Assembly (NCBI GenBank): GCA_001766655.1
Contig: MJCC01000014.1
Span: forward strand, 339,178 to 402,213
DNA: 63,036 bases
Source: Phytomonas francai
Lineage: Eukaryota > Euglenozoa > Kinetoplastea > Trypanosomatida > Trypanosomatidae
Direction of reading: 5' to 3'
Each line of letters opens with the position of its first letter. The stretch's first letter is position 1. Below, one piece after another: positions 37,683 to 49,400 of this stretch. The notes beneath the pieces were generated by a model. It saw only the letters and a program-made list of their open reading frames with translations, was not told the DNA's origin and searched no databases. A program made the translations under genes and the position numbers.

Positions 37683-39821
37683 TCAGCTCGCAAAGCTAAG
37701 CTCCAGTGCCTTCATATAAGACTCGACCTGCGTTTGCTTTTCCCCAGCCATTGTATCTAATTTAGCGCTTCCCCAATTCCTCATGCCAGCCGCCTGACCC
37801 TCTTCAAAAAGGACGAGGTCTCTATTACAAAGAAGGGTCGATAGCCCCGCATCGTCTCTTCTCTCAGGAAAAAGAGCGTCTGGAAGGGCCGGAAAGGCTA
37901 CCCCAAACCCCCCATCTTCCCTCCACATGCGGCCGAATAAATCCAAGACGTACTGAACATTATGGTTATGATAGCTGCCATCATCGAGACCGTTCGACGA
38001 GTTCTCCTCCTGTGGAAAGGAGGGTGACTTTACCTTTCCTTTCTTAGCAGGGCTCTTCTCTTCTTTTTTCTCCACCACCTCCCCCCCTTCCTCTTCCTCA
38101 TCCGCCTCGTCGTTGAACTGGATCGAGAGCGAAGAGGAGGAGGAGGAGGAGAAGACCTCACTCAGCCCGATTCTTCTTCGGAGTTCGCGTATAAACTTTG
38201 CGTTCAGCCGCGGCGGCGACTTTCGATTCGTGGACGGGGGGCTGGGCCCGGGCTGGGGGGCCCCGCGATCCCGTCGAAGGCGCCTCGCGTAGACGGCGAT
38301 AAAATCGAAAAGCTCCGCCGTCGCGGGATCGCGCGGGGGGGGCGTGGATTCGGCAGGGAGGGGCTTCTCCGCCACCACGTCGCCCTCGTGCGGGGGAGGG
38401 GGGGGGAGGTCCATAGGAAGGGGCCGTATTTCTTCCAGGATCGGCGGGGCCGCATCCGCCTTCCCATTTTCCTCCGCTTCTTTCTCTCTCACCAGCTCCT
38501 CCTCCTCCGGGGACGGCTGCGGGGATTTCGAGGACGCGGACGCCCTCCTCGGCAGCGCGATGGACTCGGGCGGGGAGCCCTCCCTCCCCCTCGCCCACGG
38601 CCGCAGCCGCGTGCTCGTCGTCGTCGTCGACGGCCTGCTCGGAGAAGAGGGGGGCGATACCGCGGCGTTTGGATCCGCTGGCGAGCCCCCAGGACTCCTA
38701 CTCCCGCCTCCATCGCCGAGGGGGGCGCCCGCCGTGCGCGTTTGCTCGCCCGCGCGAGGCTCGACGTGCCGTTTTGGCGGCGGACTTTCGTCGGGTTTGA
38801 CGGGGAGCTCGGCGGGGTGGGGGCCGTCCCCCCGCGGCGTCGAGGCCTCCGGGACCTCGACGGAGGTCGACAGGCGAGTCCCCGGCGGGGAGGAGGCGGG
38901 GCTCGCTTTCCGACCCCCCCCCTCCCGCGGCGTGCTCGGCCGGGAGAGCGAATTCCGCAGAAGACTCGCGACCTCGTCGGGGTCGTCGGCGCCGCCGCCG
39001 TGTGAGAAGGCCCACGGGGCGGGCCCCGGGGGCTCCAGCCGCCGCCGCTCGCCCAGCTCCAACTCCCGCAGGACGAGCCGCTCGTAGTGCTCCTCGCCGA
39101 GAAGGCAGAAAAGGGGGTCGAGCGGGGCCCCCGCGTCCTCGCCGATCGCAAAGAGGCCGACTTCGCTCTCGGAAAGGGCCAGCGACGAGGCCTCGCGCGC
39201 CGCCGAGGGGGATTTGCTCGCGAAAGATGACCGGGGGGCCTCGGAGAGGGCCGCCGGGCGGGCCAGCGACCGCGCGCCCCGCGTGTGGGGCATCCCCGCG
39301 CGGCCCGATCCCGCGGACGGGCAAACCGCCTCGGGCCCCTCGCGACCCCTCGGCTCCTTTTTCTTCCCGCGCAGGCCGGCGATCGGCGTCGTTTTCTCGC
39401 CCTCCCCCCCTGCCTTTTTGACCGCCGCGCGGAAGGACTCGTAGGCCGGGCTCCGGAAAAGCGGCAGGGGGCGGCGCTCGTCGAGGAGGTCGAGGCCCTG
39501 CTGCCGCCGCGCGCCCTCCTCGAGGGCTTTTGAAATGCGCGCGCCGGGGGTGGCCGCGCGGGGCCGCGCGTAGAGGAGAAACTCGTCCTCGGCGCGCACG
39601 AGGCCGCGCGCCCACGCCGCCGTCAGCGCCGGCCCCGGCGGGGGGGCCTTCGCGGGCGCCCCCGCGGCCTCCTCCGGGCTCTCGAAGAGCCCCGGGCGGG
39701 CCGCCGGCGTGCCCTTCTGCGATTTGCGTTTGCGCTTCGGACGGCCGACGGCCGCCGCGGACGTCTTATTTGCGGGTTTGTCCTGCACTCTCGGCGAAAC
39801 GGAGCCGAGGTTCGCGTGCAT
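37683..39821 (-). CDS. Unrecognised 712-residue disordered protein with AT-hook-like motif
   Basis: No globular family recognised. The N-terminus has VGRPKRKRKSQKG, which fits an AT-hook or basic nuclear signal. The middle is Pro/Ser/Glu/Arg-rich with no folded-looking stretch. Two more conserved-looking segments exist: PLFCLLGEEHYERLVLRELE around residue 235, and FIRELRRRIGLSEVF near 545. The C-terminal 100 residues (VQYVLDLFGRMWREDGGFG and VESYMKALELSFAS) look helical. Nuclear location is inferred from the basic motif. DNA is extremely GC-rich over 38200-39800 and returns to average at the 3' end. The ATG at 39821 is first in frame. Confidence 0.55.
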   Translation of the reverse strand: MHANLGSVSPRVQDKPANKTSAAAVGRPKRKRKSQKGTPAARPGLFESPEEAAGAPAKAPPPGPALTAAWARGLVRAEDEFLLYARPRAATPGARISKALEEGARRQQGLDLLDERRPLPLFRSPAYESFRAAVKKAGGEGEKTTPIAGLRGKKKEPRGREGPEAVCPSAGSGRAGMPHTRGARSLARPAALSEAPRSSFASKSPSAAREASSLALSESEVGLFAIGEDAGAPLDPLFCLLGEEHYERLVLRELELGERRRLEPPGPAPWAFSHGGGADDPDEVASLLRNSLSRPSTPREGGGRKASPASSPPGTRLSTSVEVPEASTPRGDGPHPAELPVKPDESPPPKRHVEPRAGEQTRTAGAPLGDGGGSRSPGGSPADPNAAVSPPSSPSRPSTTTTSTRLRPWARGREGSPPESIALPRRASASSKSPQPSPEEEELVREKEAEENGKADAAPPILEEIRPLPMDLPPPPPHEGDVVAEKPLPAESTPPPRDPATAELFDFIAVYARRLRRDRGAPQPGPSPPSTNRKSPPRLNAKFIRELRRRIGLSEVFSSSSSSSLSIQFNDEADEEEEGGEVVEKKEEKSPAKKGKVKSPSFPQEENSSNGLDDGSYHNHNVQYVLDLFGRMWREDGGFGVAFPALPDALFPERRDDAGLSTLLCNRDLVLFEEGQAAGMRNWGSAKLDTMAGEKQTQVESYMKALELSFAS

Positions 39822-40482
39822 TCCCCCACCTTCTACTAAATGGTATCGACTCTACCTTTTTTTTCCCGTGTGCGTGTGTGTATGTGTGTGTCTTCACTTT
39901 CCTCTTTCCCTTTCCACCGTGGATTGGGGATCTGGCGATGATGCGAGGGGCCTCGAAAATTCGGATGCTTTTTTTCCTTACAGAGTTGATTCCTTCCGTT
40001 CTTCGTAATCTAACTTCTTGTTGAAAAGAAACAAACTCACACCTAAAGCAAGCGATGATAGGAAGAAGTGATTTCGACCATTCGGATTGTGGGATTAATT
40101 TTAAAGTTTGTTGACATCAATATTCATCCAGTCGCATGCAGCACCCTTAAAAAAATTAGAATAAGATCACTAGGCTAGTTATACGGAACGTTATAGTTAT
40201 TAAATTACGAATATTAAGGCCCTAAATTTATAGATGAAACAACAGTATTATTGATTCCTCATTGTGAGCTATATATTGCTCGCAACAACAACAACAACAA
40301 CAACAACAGGAAAAAAGGGTTGCACTTGACAACAGGGCAACCCATTAACAATTAGCAAACAAGCAGATTTGAACGCGTGCTCCAAAATCAGCTGCACCTT
40401 TAAAAAAGGGAAATAAGTGATGTCGCCTAAAAGGTAGTTTGTCCTTTTGCGAGGTTTCCGTTTCACAACTTAAAAAAAAATA
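39822..40482. other. Intergenic spacer with CAA microsatellite
   Basis: Spacer between the UTP20-like gene and the 712-residue gene. It holds GT-rich sequence near 39865-39895 and a CAA repeat at about 40283-40307. No gene seen. Confidence 0.65.
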
Positions 40483-43400
40483 TTATCGCTTTCGCTTTCC
40501 CTCCGTCAGCATCGAGCGCGTATTACGCTTTAAAACTTTCTTAGCATCCTGCACAAGGAGGCTAGATTTGCGCGTTTCGCGAATCGTGGCCATACTCGTC
40601 GTCAGCGTCGCCAATATCTCATTAAACGTGCTCACCGCATCCTCTTCCTTCTCCCGTTGACGTTTCTTTCCCTTTTCAGGGAGGCTATTTTTCTTGCTAG
40701 TTTTATCGAGGATAGTACTACTTTCCATGGCGCTTGCCGCCTCGCGAAGCCGTGGGAAGACTTCTCCAAGGGCGCAGCTCAACGCCTCGCGGCGGAGCTC
40801 GAGTTGCTGTTGAGCGACCTCCGCGGCCTGATGGGCGTAGGTGGAGAGGGTATGCGAGACCTCCTCGGCCCGTAAACACACCGACAGAAGCGGTGTAATG
40901 GTATCCCGCGCAAACCCCAGAACGTTCATTCCCTCCTGCAGAAGCCAGGGCAGACTCAGGGACGCGTCGTTGGGCTCTGGTATGGGCAGGATGGAAAGAT
41001 ACCCGCCGAAGAATTGGACCATCGTGGAGCTCCGGACGAGGTAGTTGATCACGCTCCCCTGGCGGAGGACGGGCGCGATGGTGGCGTGCATCTGCCGGTG
41101 AAGCTGCGCGTATTGGTGCTGAATAAACGACAAAACCGACGAGGCATGGCGCCGCCTCCGCCCCGCCCGATCCGATCCGCATTCCCGCTCTTCCTGGCGG
41201 AGAAGGTGGAGGGAGAGGCCCGCGATCGCCCTGCTGGCGTAGACCATCAACTTGAGGGTTTCCCCGCGGGAGGGGTCCCGCATCGCCTGGTGCGCGGCGT
41301 ACCGCTCCCGCGCGACGTCGGAGGCATCCACGCGATTCATCAGCCGCCTGAGGAGGGAGGAGAACTGCTGAAAGACTGCCATCGCGCCCTCGGGGCTGCT
41401 CGCGGTCGACGACAACTCCCCCTTCTCGGGTTCCTCCGAACTCGGGAATGCGGCACGGATGAAGATATACGGCAGCCCCCCGTCCAAAGACGCGTCCGTT
41501 TCCATGTGGGTTGGGTCCTCATCCTGCAAATACGCGCAGTACGACTCCACATAATGGTAGAGATAATGGCGTAAAATGCGCAGCGCGACGGCCTGAATCC
41601 AAGGATGGGAGTGCACCATCAGTCGCTCGACCAGGGCTGGCAGCAAGTCTCGCCCTAGGAGCGGATACATATGCTCGGGAAGGGCCACGCACATCGCCTC
41701 GGCGCATCGCAAACTGTAGAAGAGATAGGTCCAGCCCTTCTGCTCGATCTTCCGTAGCGCCTTCGCGGAGAAGCTCTCCCTGCGGCGCGGTTTGCCCTCC
41801 TTGTTCTTGTTCTTCTTAGTCCGCATATACGCAGCGACTTGGTCGAACAAACAGCCTTTTAGCACGCTCGCCACGGACCACTCACAACTTCGCGCGAACA
41901 GTTCGGCCTCCTCTCGATTTATCTGCGCTTGAGAGGGGTCCGCACGCGGCTTACCGGGATCATTGAGGTCCGTAGACGCGAGGTGGTATTCGCCCGCGAT
42001 CGCTGGAATAATGGTGGCCCACACCTGCATGGCCATCCGACGCGTCGGGCGAGGCTTCTGAGGCTCCATCCAGCCCGACAAGAGTGGAACGAGAACATCC
42101 ACGCCGGCATATCGCGCGATGTTCTGCAAAGTGCGCCCCGCACGTTCCCGTACATCGCGCCATTCGGAGCTCGTCAGGGCAGCGGATAACGGCAATAACA
42201 GCCACGGCGCCTCCTCGCGCAGGACAACGACCGGCAGGCGGCGTACTAAGTTATCGAGCGCATCCAGAAGCGCAAGGCGGCCCGTCAGCTCCGGAAAATC
42301 CAAATTCTTGCAGAGGAGATCAATATGTGAGCGGAATTTCTTCGGCGTGAGTCGATACTCCGTCAGGAAGCGTACTAAGCTCAAGATACAGCGCCTGCGA
42401 ATGACCTGGCGGCTCGAAAGATGTACCATAAGCTCTGTAATGATGTCTATAAGGTCGTACACCTCGGGCACGTGGACGTGCTTTCCAAGAATGGCGTAGA
42501 AAAGGGAAAGCCCCATAGGCAAGAACTCACTACGCTCCACAATTTCCGCGCGAATGAGCTGCACAAGCTGAGTGGCGTGCGCTTCGGATAGCTGGAATTC
42601 ATGTCGGGAGATCACCGCCGCGCAAACGCGCAGTGCACGCTGCTTTATCGGCCCGCCCCGGGCAAAAAAGGTCGTGATGACCTCGAAAAGATTATCATAG
42701 ACGTTTGCGGTGCTGGTTAACGGCGGCCGCAGGGAGAGCAGCGCGAGGAGGCAGTCGAGCGCGTTGGCAACCACAGGATCGCCACCTTCGCCCTGAAGCG
42801 TGGTCATCACGACGGGAACGAGGGGCTCGAGCAGATCTTGATATTCGCGCGTAAAAGATTGACGAAGTTGTGCGGTTAGAGGAATGGCGGGCTTCTTGCG
42901 GGGGCTCGCGTTGGGGGTCTTGCGCAAACGGCTGCCGCTTTCAACTGCCGCCTCCTCCTCCTCCTCCTCTTCCCGTTCGGCTGCGAGTTGCTCAAGGTCG
43001 TCCTCGTCCTCACTGATTTCCTCTGGATCAAGATCCTCGTCGTCGTTGTCATCTTTTTCCATGCCCCTTTCGCTGCCCTGGGCGGACGCGAGCCGCTCCG
43101 CATCCCCGGAGGCGCTCTTGAGGTCATCTTCAGGGTCTTCCTCGTCGGCGTTATCATCGCCGCCTTTTTTTCTAGCATTCTCGCGCCTGCGGCGGATCAA
43201 ATTGAGCTGCATCGCGGCAGCAGAGTACTTCCGCTCTTTCCCAATTCCCAAAACGCGCTTGAGCACGCTTAGTAGGAATTTGAGAAGAAATTCGTCAAGG
43301 GTGTCGAGCACGACAGCTGTGGTGGGGTCCTCGCGGTAAAAGTCTTTGGCCGCATCGCGGATCTCTTTCCCATAGCGACCCTTGTACACCCTTAGTTTCT

Positions 43401-46400
43401 GTTTCTGCTGAGTCGCTAATACGGTGTGGCTGCTGTAGTCTGCGTCCACGCGCTCTGGTACCTGAGCGACCATGAAGTTCTTTTCCATTAACTCCTTCAT
43501 CGTCAAGCGCTCAGCCTTGTGGAGGATACGATGGGCGTTCCCGCGCAGGCGTCGAGTGTCCTCCTTGGCCTCAAATTCTCGAATCTTCTGCTCGCGTGTT
43601 TCGTTGTGCTTTGTTAGAAGGCGCCGAACCTGCGCGAAGGCCGTATCCACTTTCAACGTGGCATTTGTCATGATACTCCGCGAGACGCGTACGGCAAGGA
43701 GACGCACCTTGGTCACGAAAACAAGGTCCGCGCCGGCGCTTTTGTTAACCGTTAGGTACTTACTCTTCAGCTCGTTCATCAGTAAGACACGGGCACGCTT
43801 GCTGCCGTGCAGATCTTCCACCTTCACGGAGTGATCGGTTGGCGGCGTGAGGACCCAGGTCATGCGCTGCAGAAAGGCATCCATGACTTTCTCCGCTTCG
43901 CAGTGCTTCGCAAGGAGGGCGAAGCCCTGCAGGGCGCGGTTGTGCTTGGTCTCCACCATCTTGCCCATGATCTCGACCTGCTCCTTCTGCATCCCAACCT
44001 CGCCGAGGTAGTCGTCTAGGAAGATGAGCATGAGGTCATCCAGAAGGGAGGTCAGACAGCGCACGCCCTCCGCGTAGTCGAACCGGATCCGCTGCGGCGC
44101 GAGCTGCTGGAGGATATCTTCCTCCGTCTTCGCCAGTAGGGCGTCAGCCGCCTCTTCCTCTTCCTCTTCTTTCCCTTCCTTCGTCTTCTCCTCTCCTCCT
44201 TCTTCTTTCCCTTCCTCTGACTTGGTGGGCTCCAGGCGAGACCGGGAGGCGTGGCGGCCCCCTTCTGCTTCTTTCGTGTGCTCTTCTTTTTTCGCTTCCT
44301 GCCGTTTGGCCCTCCCGCCCGGGGCCGGCTCGAAGAGTTGGCTGAGCAGCCCAACAACGGTATACCCCAGGACGTGGAGCTGGTAGCCGTGCACGAGGTG
44401 GTCCTGCAGCTTCTTCAGTACGAGCGGGAGCCTCGTTGGACCCACCTCCTGCAGGACAGCGCCGAGGACCCGCCGGGCGCTCTCCCGGGCGGCCTCCCGC
44501 CGCGTCCGCAGCCGCGGGACGACGGCGTCGATGAGGACTCCCACGCAGCTCTCGCGCGGGCCCGCCGGCAGCTCCCGAGCGACCCGCGCGAGAGCCATCG
44601 CGACCGGCAGCTGCACGAGCGCCGCGGCCCGCGCGCGGGCCCGGTCCTCTGCGCGCAGCTCCCGCCGGACGCTCGTGATGCTGTGCGCGCCCGCCAGCCG
44701 CGCCCTGCCGTCCGACAGCGCGCCCGCGCCCTCCTCCGAGGGCTCCCCGCCGCGGAGGTGGACGTAGAGCTGGGGGAGGAGGTCGTTCTCCAGACACGAG
44801 AGGATCCGCGCGCGGAGCCCGCCCTGCCGTCCTCCCGTGACAGCCCTGCCTGTGTCATCCCGGTCCTTGTTTACTATGGCTGTGTCATGCTTGTCCTTGT
44901 TTACTATGGCTGTGTCATNNNNNNNNNNNNNNNNNNNNNNNNNTCCTTGTTTACTATGGCTGTGTCATGCTTGTCCTTGTTTACTATGGCTGTGTCATCC
45001 CGGTCCTTGTTTACTATGGCTGTGTCATGCTTGTCCTTTTCCTTGTCCTTGTCTTCCCTGTCCCTGTTTACCGTGTCCTTGTCCGTGGGGTCGAGGAAGT
45101 GGAAGTGGTCGAGGACCTGCACGACGCCGCGGATCATCGGCATGCGGAGCGCGGCGTCGGTGTTCGCGTTCAGCAGGAGGCGGCGGAGGACGTGGTAGTA
45201 GGCCTCCCACGGCATCCCCGCCGCGAGCGTGGCGATCGTCAGCAGGACGGCATCGCAGTATCCTTTCGCACGCCCCTCCGTGAGGTTCTGCTGGTCCCGC
45301 TTCCCCTGCGCGAAGTCCTTCACGGCGCTCAGGAGGAACGGGACAAAGACGCGGAGGGAGTCGCGCACGAGCAGGTGAGGGGCCTCCCCGCGCAGGATCG
45401 CCAGCGCCTTCAGCCGGCATCTCGGCTGCACGTGGTTCACATTCGCGAAGAAGTTCCGCTCGATGCTCGAGCTGTAGAGCCGAGCGAGGCTCGGGAAGGC
45501 CTCGGGGTAGTACCGCCCTAGGGCGCCGAACGCGGCCATGTACTCACCGCGGATGCCGACATCCTTCGCCACTACGCCGCGGCGAAGCGAGGATAGCAGT
45601 ATCCGCCGGACAACCTCGTCCAGGATTCTATCCGAGTAGCTGATGACTTGCGTAGGTCCTGACAGGGTCTTTTGCTGGGAGGCGTAGCGCATCATAGCAT
45701 TTAGAAGCTGCAGGGATAGCGCGCGGATGGTGCCTTCGGGGTCGCGCAGGAAAAAGATCACGTTCGCGGCAAGGGCTTGAAATGCCTCCACAGAGAGAAT
45801 GGGGGCGTGAAGGGGATCCAGCGGGATATGAACGTCGTGCTCGCCATCGTATTTCCGCTCTTGACGGACTGCGTGGTCGGAGCTGGTTCTCGGTCCTTTT
45901 ACGGATTCCCCCGAGGGTGTTTGGGATCTGGATCGCTTCCTCGGACGCGGCACTTCTGGCATGTTATCCCTATTGATCGGATGCTCTTCGATGTCCGTGT
46001 TTCCTTCGTGATACTCAGCCTCTGGGCGCCTTGCGCCGCTTGCAGCCCTTCCGCCCTTTCGGCTTCCAGCGAAGAAGTCCAACAAAGTGCGATAGGTGTG
46101 ATACCGCAACTCAAAGTCGTATCGCCCGAGATCCTCGTTATTGTCTTCAAAGCTATTCAGACACTGAATAGCACGTCCGACGGCCACGAGTTGGGCACGG
46201 AGTGCATTTTGTTTAACAACCTCCTCGCTGGACAGGGTTTTATCTTTATTTTTGTGCAGACCATAAGGTTCGTCTGGGATTGTTACCGTGAGCTTGTGCA
46301 TGAAAACATGCTGAAGGGTTCCGCACATCATCAGTCTCGCCTCCGGGAGGGTGACAATATTCATCAAATGTACCAGTGGAAGGTAATGCCTTTTGAGATC

Positions 46401-49400
46401 AAAGGATTTGGCGGGGATCTCCTTAGCTAAATCGTCCACGATACGGGTGGAGAGAGCAGTCATGCTGCGATCTGTAATGCATACTGGGTGCGAGATTACA
46501 TGCAGTGCAATCTCCAGTAGCCTGCTAAACATACCAGAAACTAAATCCTCCCCTTTTCCTGTATCGTTAGATGACGAAGCTTCACTCTTCGGAGGAAAAA
46601 CGCCAGCCTTGGAATCGATTAAAGATGCCGCTTGTCCCCCGTCCTTTTGTTTTTGCATAAACGCCGCTAGCGACGAGATTGCCTGCATGACCGCCTTCCA
46701 AGTTGAAACCTGAAACGACATAATCACGGAAACCCTTCCGCTAGACGAGGAGGAGGTTCGCACTGGGGATGGTTTTTGGCGAGGACTTTTGGTGATGGGT
46801 ACCTCAGCGTCGCCAGTCTTTTCGTCCTTTTGATCTTCGATCATTTCTTCCCCGTCCGGGCTTAACTCCATGGCCTCACCACTCACCGCGTTCTCGTTCT
46901 CGTCACCAGTGGGCGATAAGTCCGAGGCCTCCTTGCCCGCATCAGCGCCTCGGATTACAAGGCTGTATAGCGCGCTAAAAATAGGCAAAACATGAGCGTT
47001 GAGGAATGCCCCTTCTAACGTGAGAGACGTGCTCGATGACGATCGCTTGGTGCCCTTCCTCGCTTCCGTTTTCCTGCCTTTCAGCGCCTTTGCCGCGACC
47101 CGTCGCTGCTCAGGGGCGTTATCCTGTCCAAGTAAAGCAACCCCAGGCCCGATGAGCGGTTCCTCGCGCTGCGCGAGGAGCTCTTTTAGGCAGTTTAGGC
47201 CCTCATGCAGGGCCTGCACGGGCGCGCGATGCGGAGGGGCCGCCGCGAGCCCACCCCGGCAGCCCGAGATGGTCGATTCGACGGGGTTTACCGCGAATAT
47301 CTCCTCGAAGGTCCCGACAACGATATCCGGAAAGGCTACGAGAAGCGGAAGCAGAGTCGGGTGCTGAACCCACGCGGAGATCAACCGAAGCATTGGCGTA
47401 ACGTGCGATGCGGAAACCAACGAAGAGGGGGAAGAAGCGCTTGAACGCGCACCCTCCCCTCCTCCATCCACGGTCGTTCCCTTGGAGTGGCGATACATTT
47501 CATAAAGGTACTTCTTGAATAACGAATCCTCGACATCCTTATGGCCCGCCCCAGTACGAGATTGAAGCGTTGTTTTATTCTTTTCGGAGTCAATAATGGC
47601 TGCGATGACTTCCTCAGGAAACTGCTCAAAGAGAGTGGTCACCAACGCGAGTGTGGTGCGGCGAAGCTTTGCGAGCAGGGAAGAAAACTGCCGCTTAGCT
47701 AAAACTCGAGAGAACTGCTCACGGAGAAATTCTCCTTCCGCCTTCGTTTCCTCCTTTCGGTTGTCTTCCGAAAAGTCCGCGAGTTTCTTGGAAGAATCCA
47801 ACCCATCTAGAAGAGATTGTTTGCATGCCAAAAGATAGCTCTGGATGGCAAGATACAGGCAAGTTCGCGCGCACGGTGCGAATTGCTTCCCGACTGCCTT
47901 CAGCAGCGTGCTTAGAAGCTGCATCGCGTCCAGCAGTTGATTGACTAATCGTTCCAGTCGTCGTAGGGAATGATGAAATCCGTGAATACCAACTCCTTTA
48001 GTCTCCGCATTATCCTCACCGTTGTCTTTTCTTCGAGGGGCCGCCACCCACGAGCGCCAAAGTTTGATAAAATCGAAATCGTCCGACTTTGAATGTATGC
48101 AGCTGCGAGGAATGAGCGAAAAAGAAGCCTCCGATGAAGGTGACGGCGCAGGATTTACGGTCACCAGTCGATGGATTAAACGATCAAACACCTCGGAAAT
48201 GACCCCTGCACCTTCTTTTGGTGCTCCTATTGCTACTGCATCCGCCGTGTGCGTAAGGGAATCATCCTCAAAGGATACGGTTTTGCGATCCTGGTAGGTG
48301 GAGGAGGATAGATATGAGATGAACCCCATGATTCTTCGCTGGAGAACAGCCTGATCCTTTCGCTTCTCCTTGGAGACCTTTTCGATGAGCTTGGGGAGGG
48401 CTATTAACATGGCAGTCGAGATGTAATCCGCGCGATCCTGCACCTCAATATCGCTTTCAACATGGAAGGAAGCTAAAAACCCAAACAGAGCTTTCATCGT
48501 ATCAGTGTACGGTACTAAATACTTGTAGTATTTATGGAAAGGCTCTATCTTGAGGCGTTTAAGATTGTCAACCGCAACACCCTGTAAGCTTCGATTGCTA
48601 TCCGATATAAAAGAGATAAACACTGCTCCCATCATTCGGTTTCGCTCATCAATATGGGCTGTAATATCGAGGGGAAGGTGTTTCCTCTCGCGAGGGGTGA
48701 GGATAGACGTCGGAGCCACACTGCAGGCACGCATTGCGAGCAGAAGACGATCCGCTAAACCTTTCAGCTGGATAAAATCCGCCGCGTGCTCATTTCGCTG
48801 GAAGGCAACAAGCTCCAACACGATATTTTCCACTAAACGCATCTTGCTATTAAGGGCAATAGGTCCGGAGGAGTGGCTTGAAGCCCCTTTTACGATTTCC
48901 TCCAGGCAGCCCAAGAAGGTCTTCGCGAGCGTCGTACGATCAGTGCTATTTGCTGTAGTTGAAAGAGCCGAAGGGTTTTTTGAAGAGGCTGCTATTTGGA
49001 AAGGATCAATCAGAAAGGCGCCGTGCGTCTCCCAGGTTAGAAGTTCATCCTCCTCTTGCGTGATGTCAATTAGCGAAACGATCCCCCAGCCGCCACCTCC
49101 CCCGGCCGCGAAAGCTGTCGTGGACGAAAATCGTTTACTTGCCAGCTCTCCTTTTGCATGACGCTGCTGATCGGTGAAGGTAATACGATAAAAGGATCTC
49201 TTCGGATGTGCAAAATGCGAAGAAGAAAATGAGGTGCTGGGAGCGTTGTCCAACTCAATAGTCTCGCCGTGTGGGCGCTCTGAAACGCGCCGTACCACAT
49301 CCCCAAACACGAGCAGATGCGCGTAGCGGCAGATAACGCCTTCCCAAACTACCGGATCCCTTTCCCCCTTCCGCTGAAATTCTCCTATTTCCTCCTTTTG

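Noticed and set aside
44616..44904. Two separate genes for the 3053-codon and 1377-codon ORFs
   Set aside because: The second one's apparent start is GTG, its frame stays open to the gap, and both sides carry the same repeat; one gene is simpler.
44851..45036. CRISPR-like repeat array
   Set aside because: Head-to-tail coding units without unique spacers, inside a eukaryotic gene.
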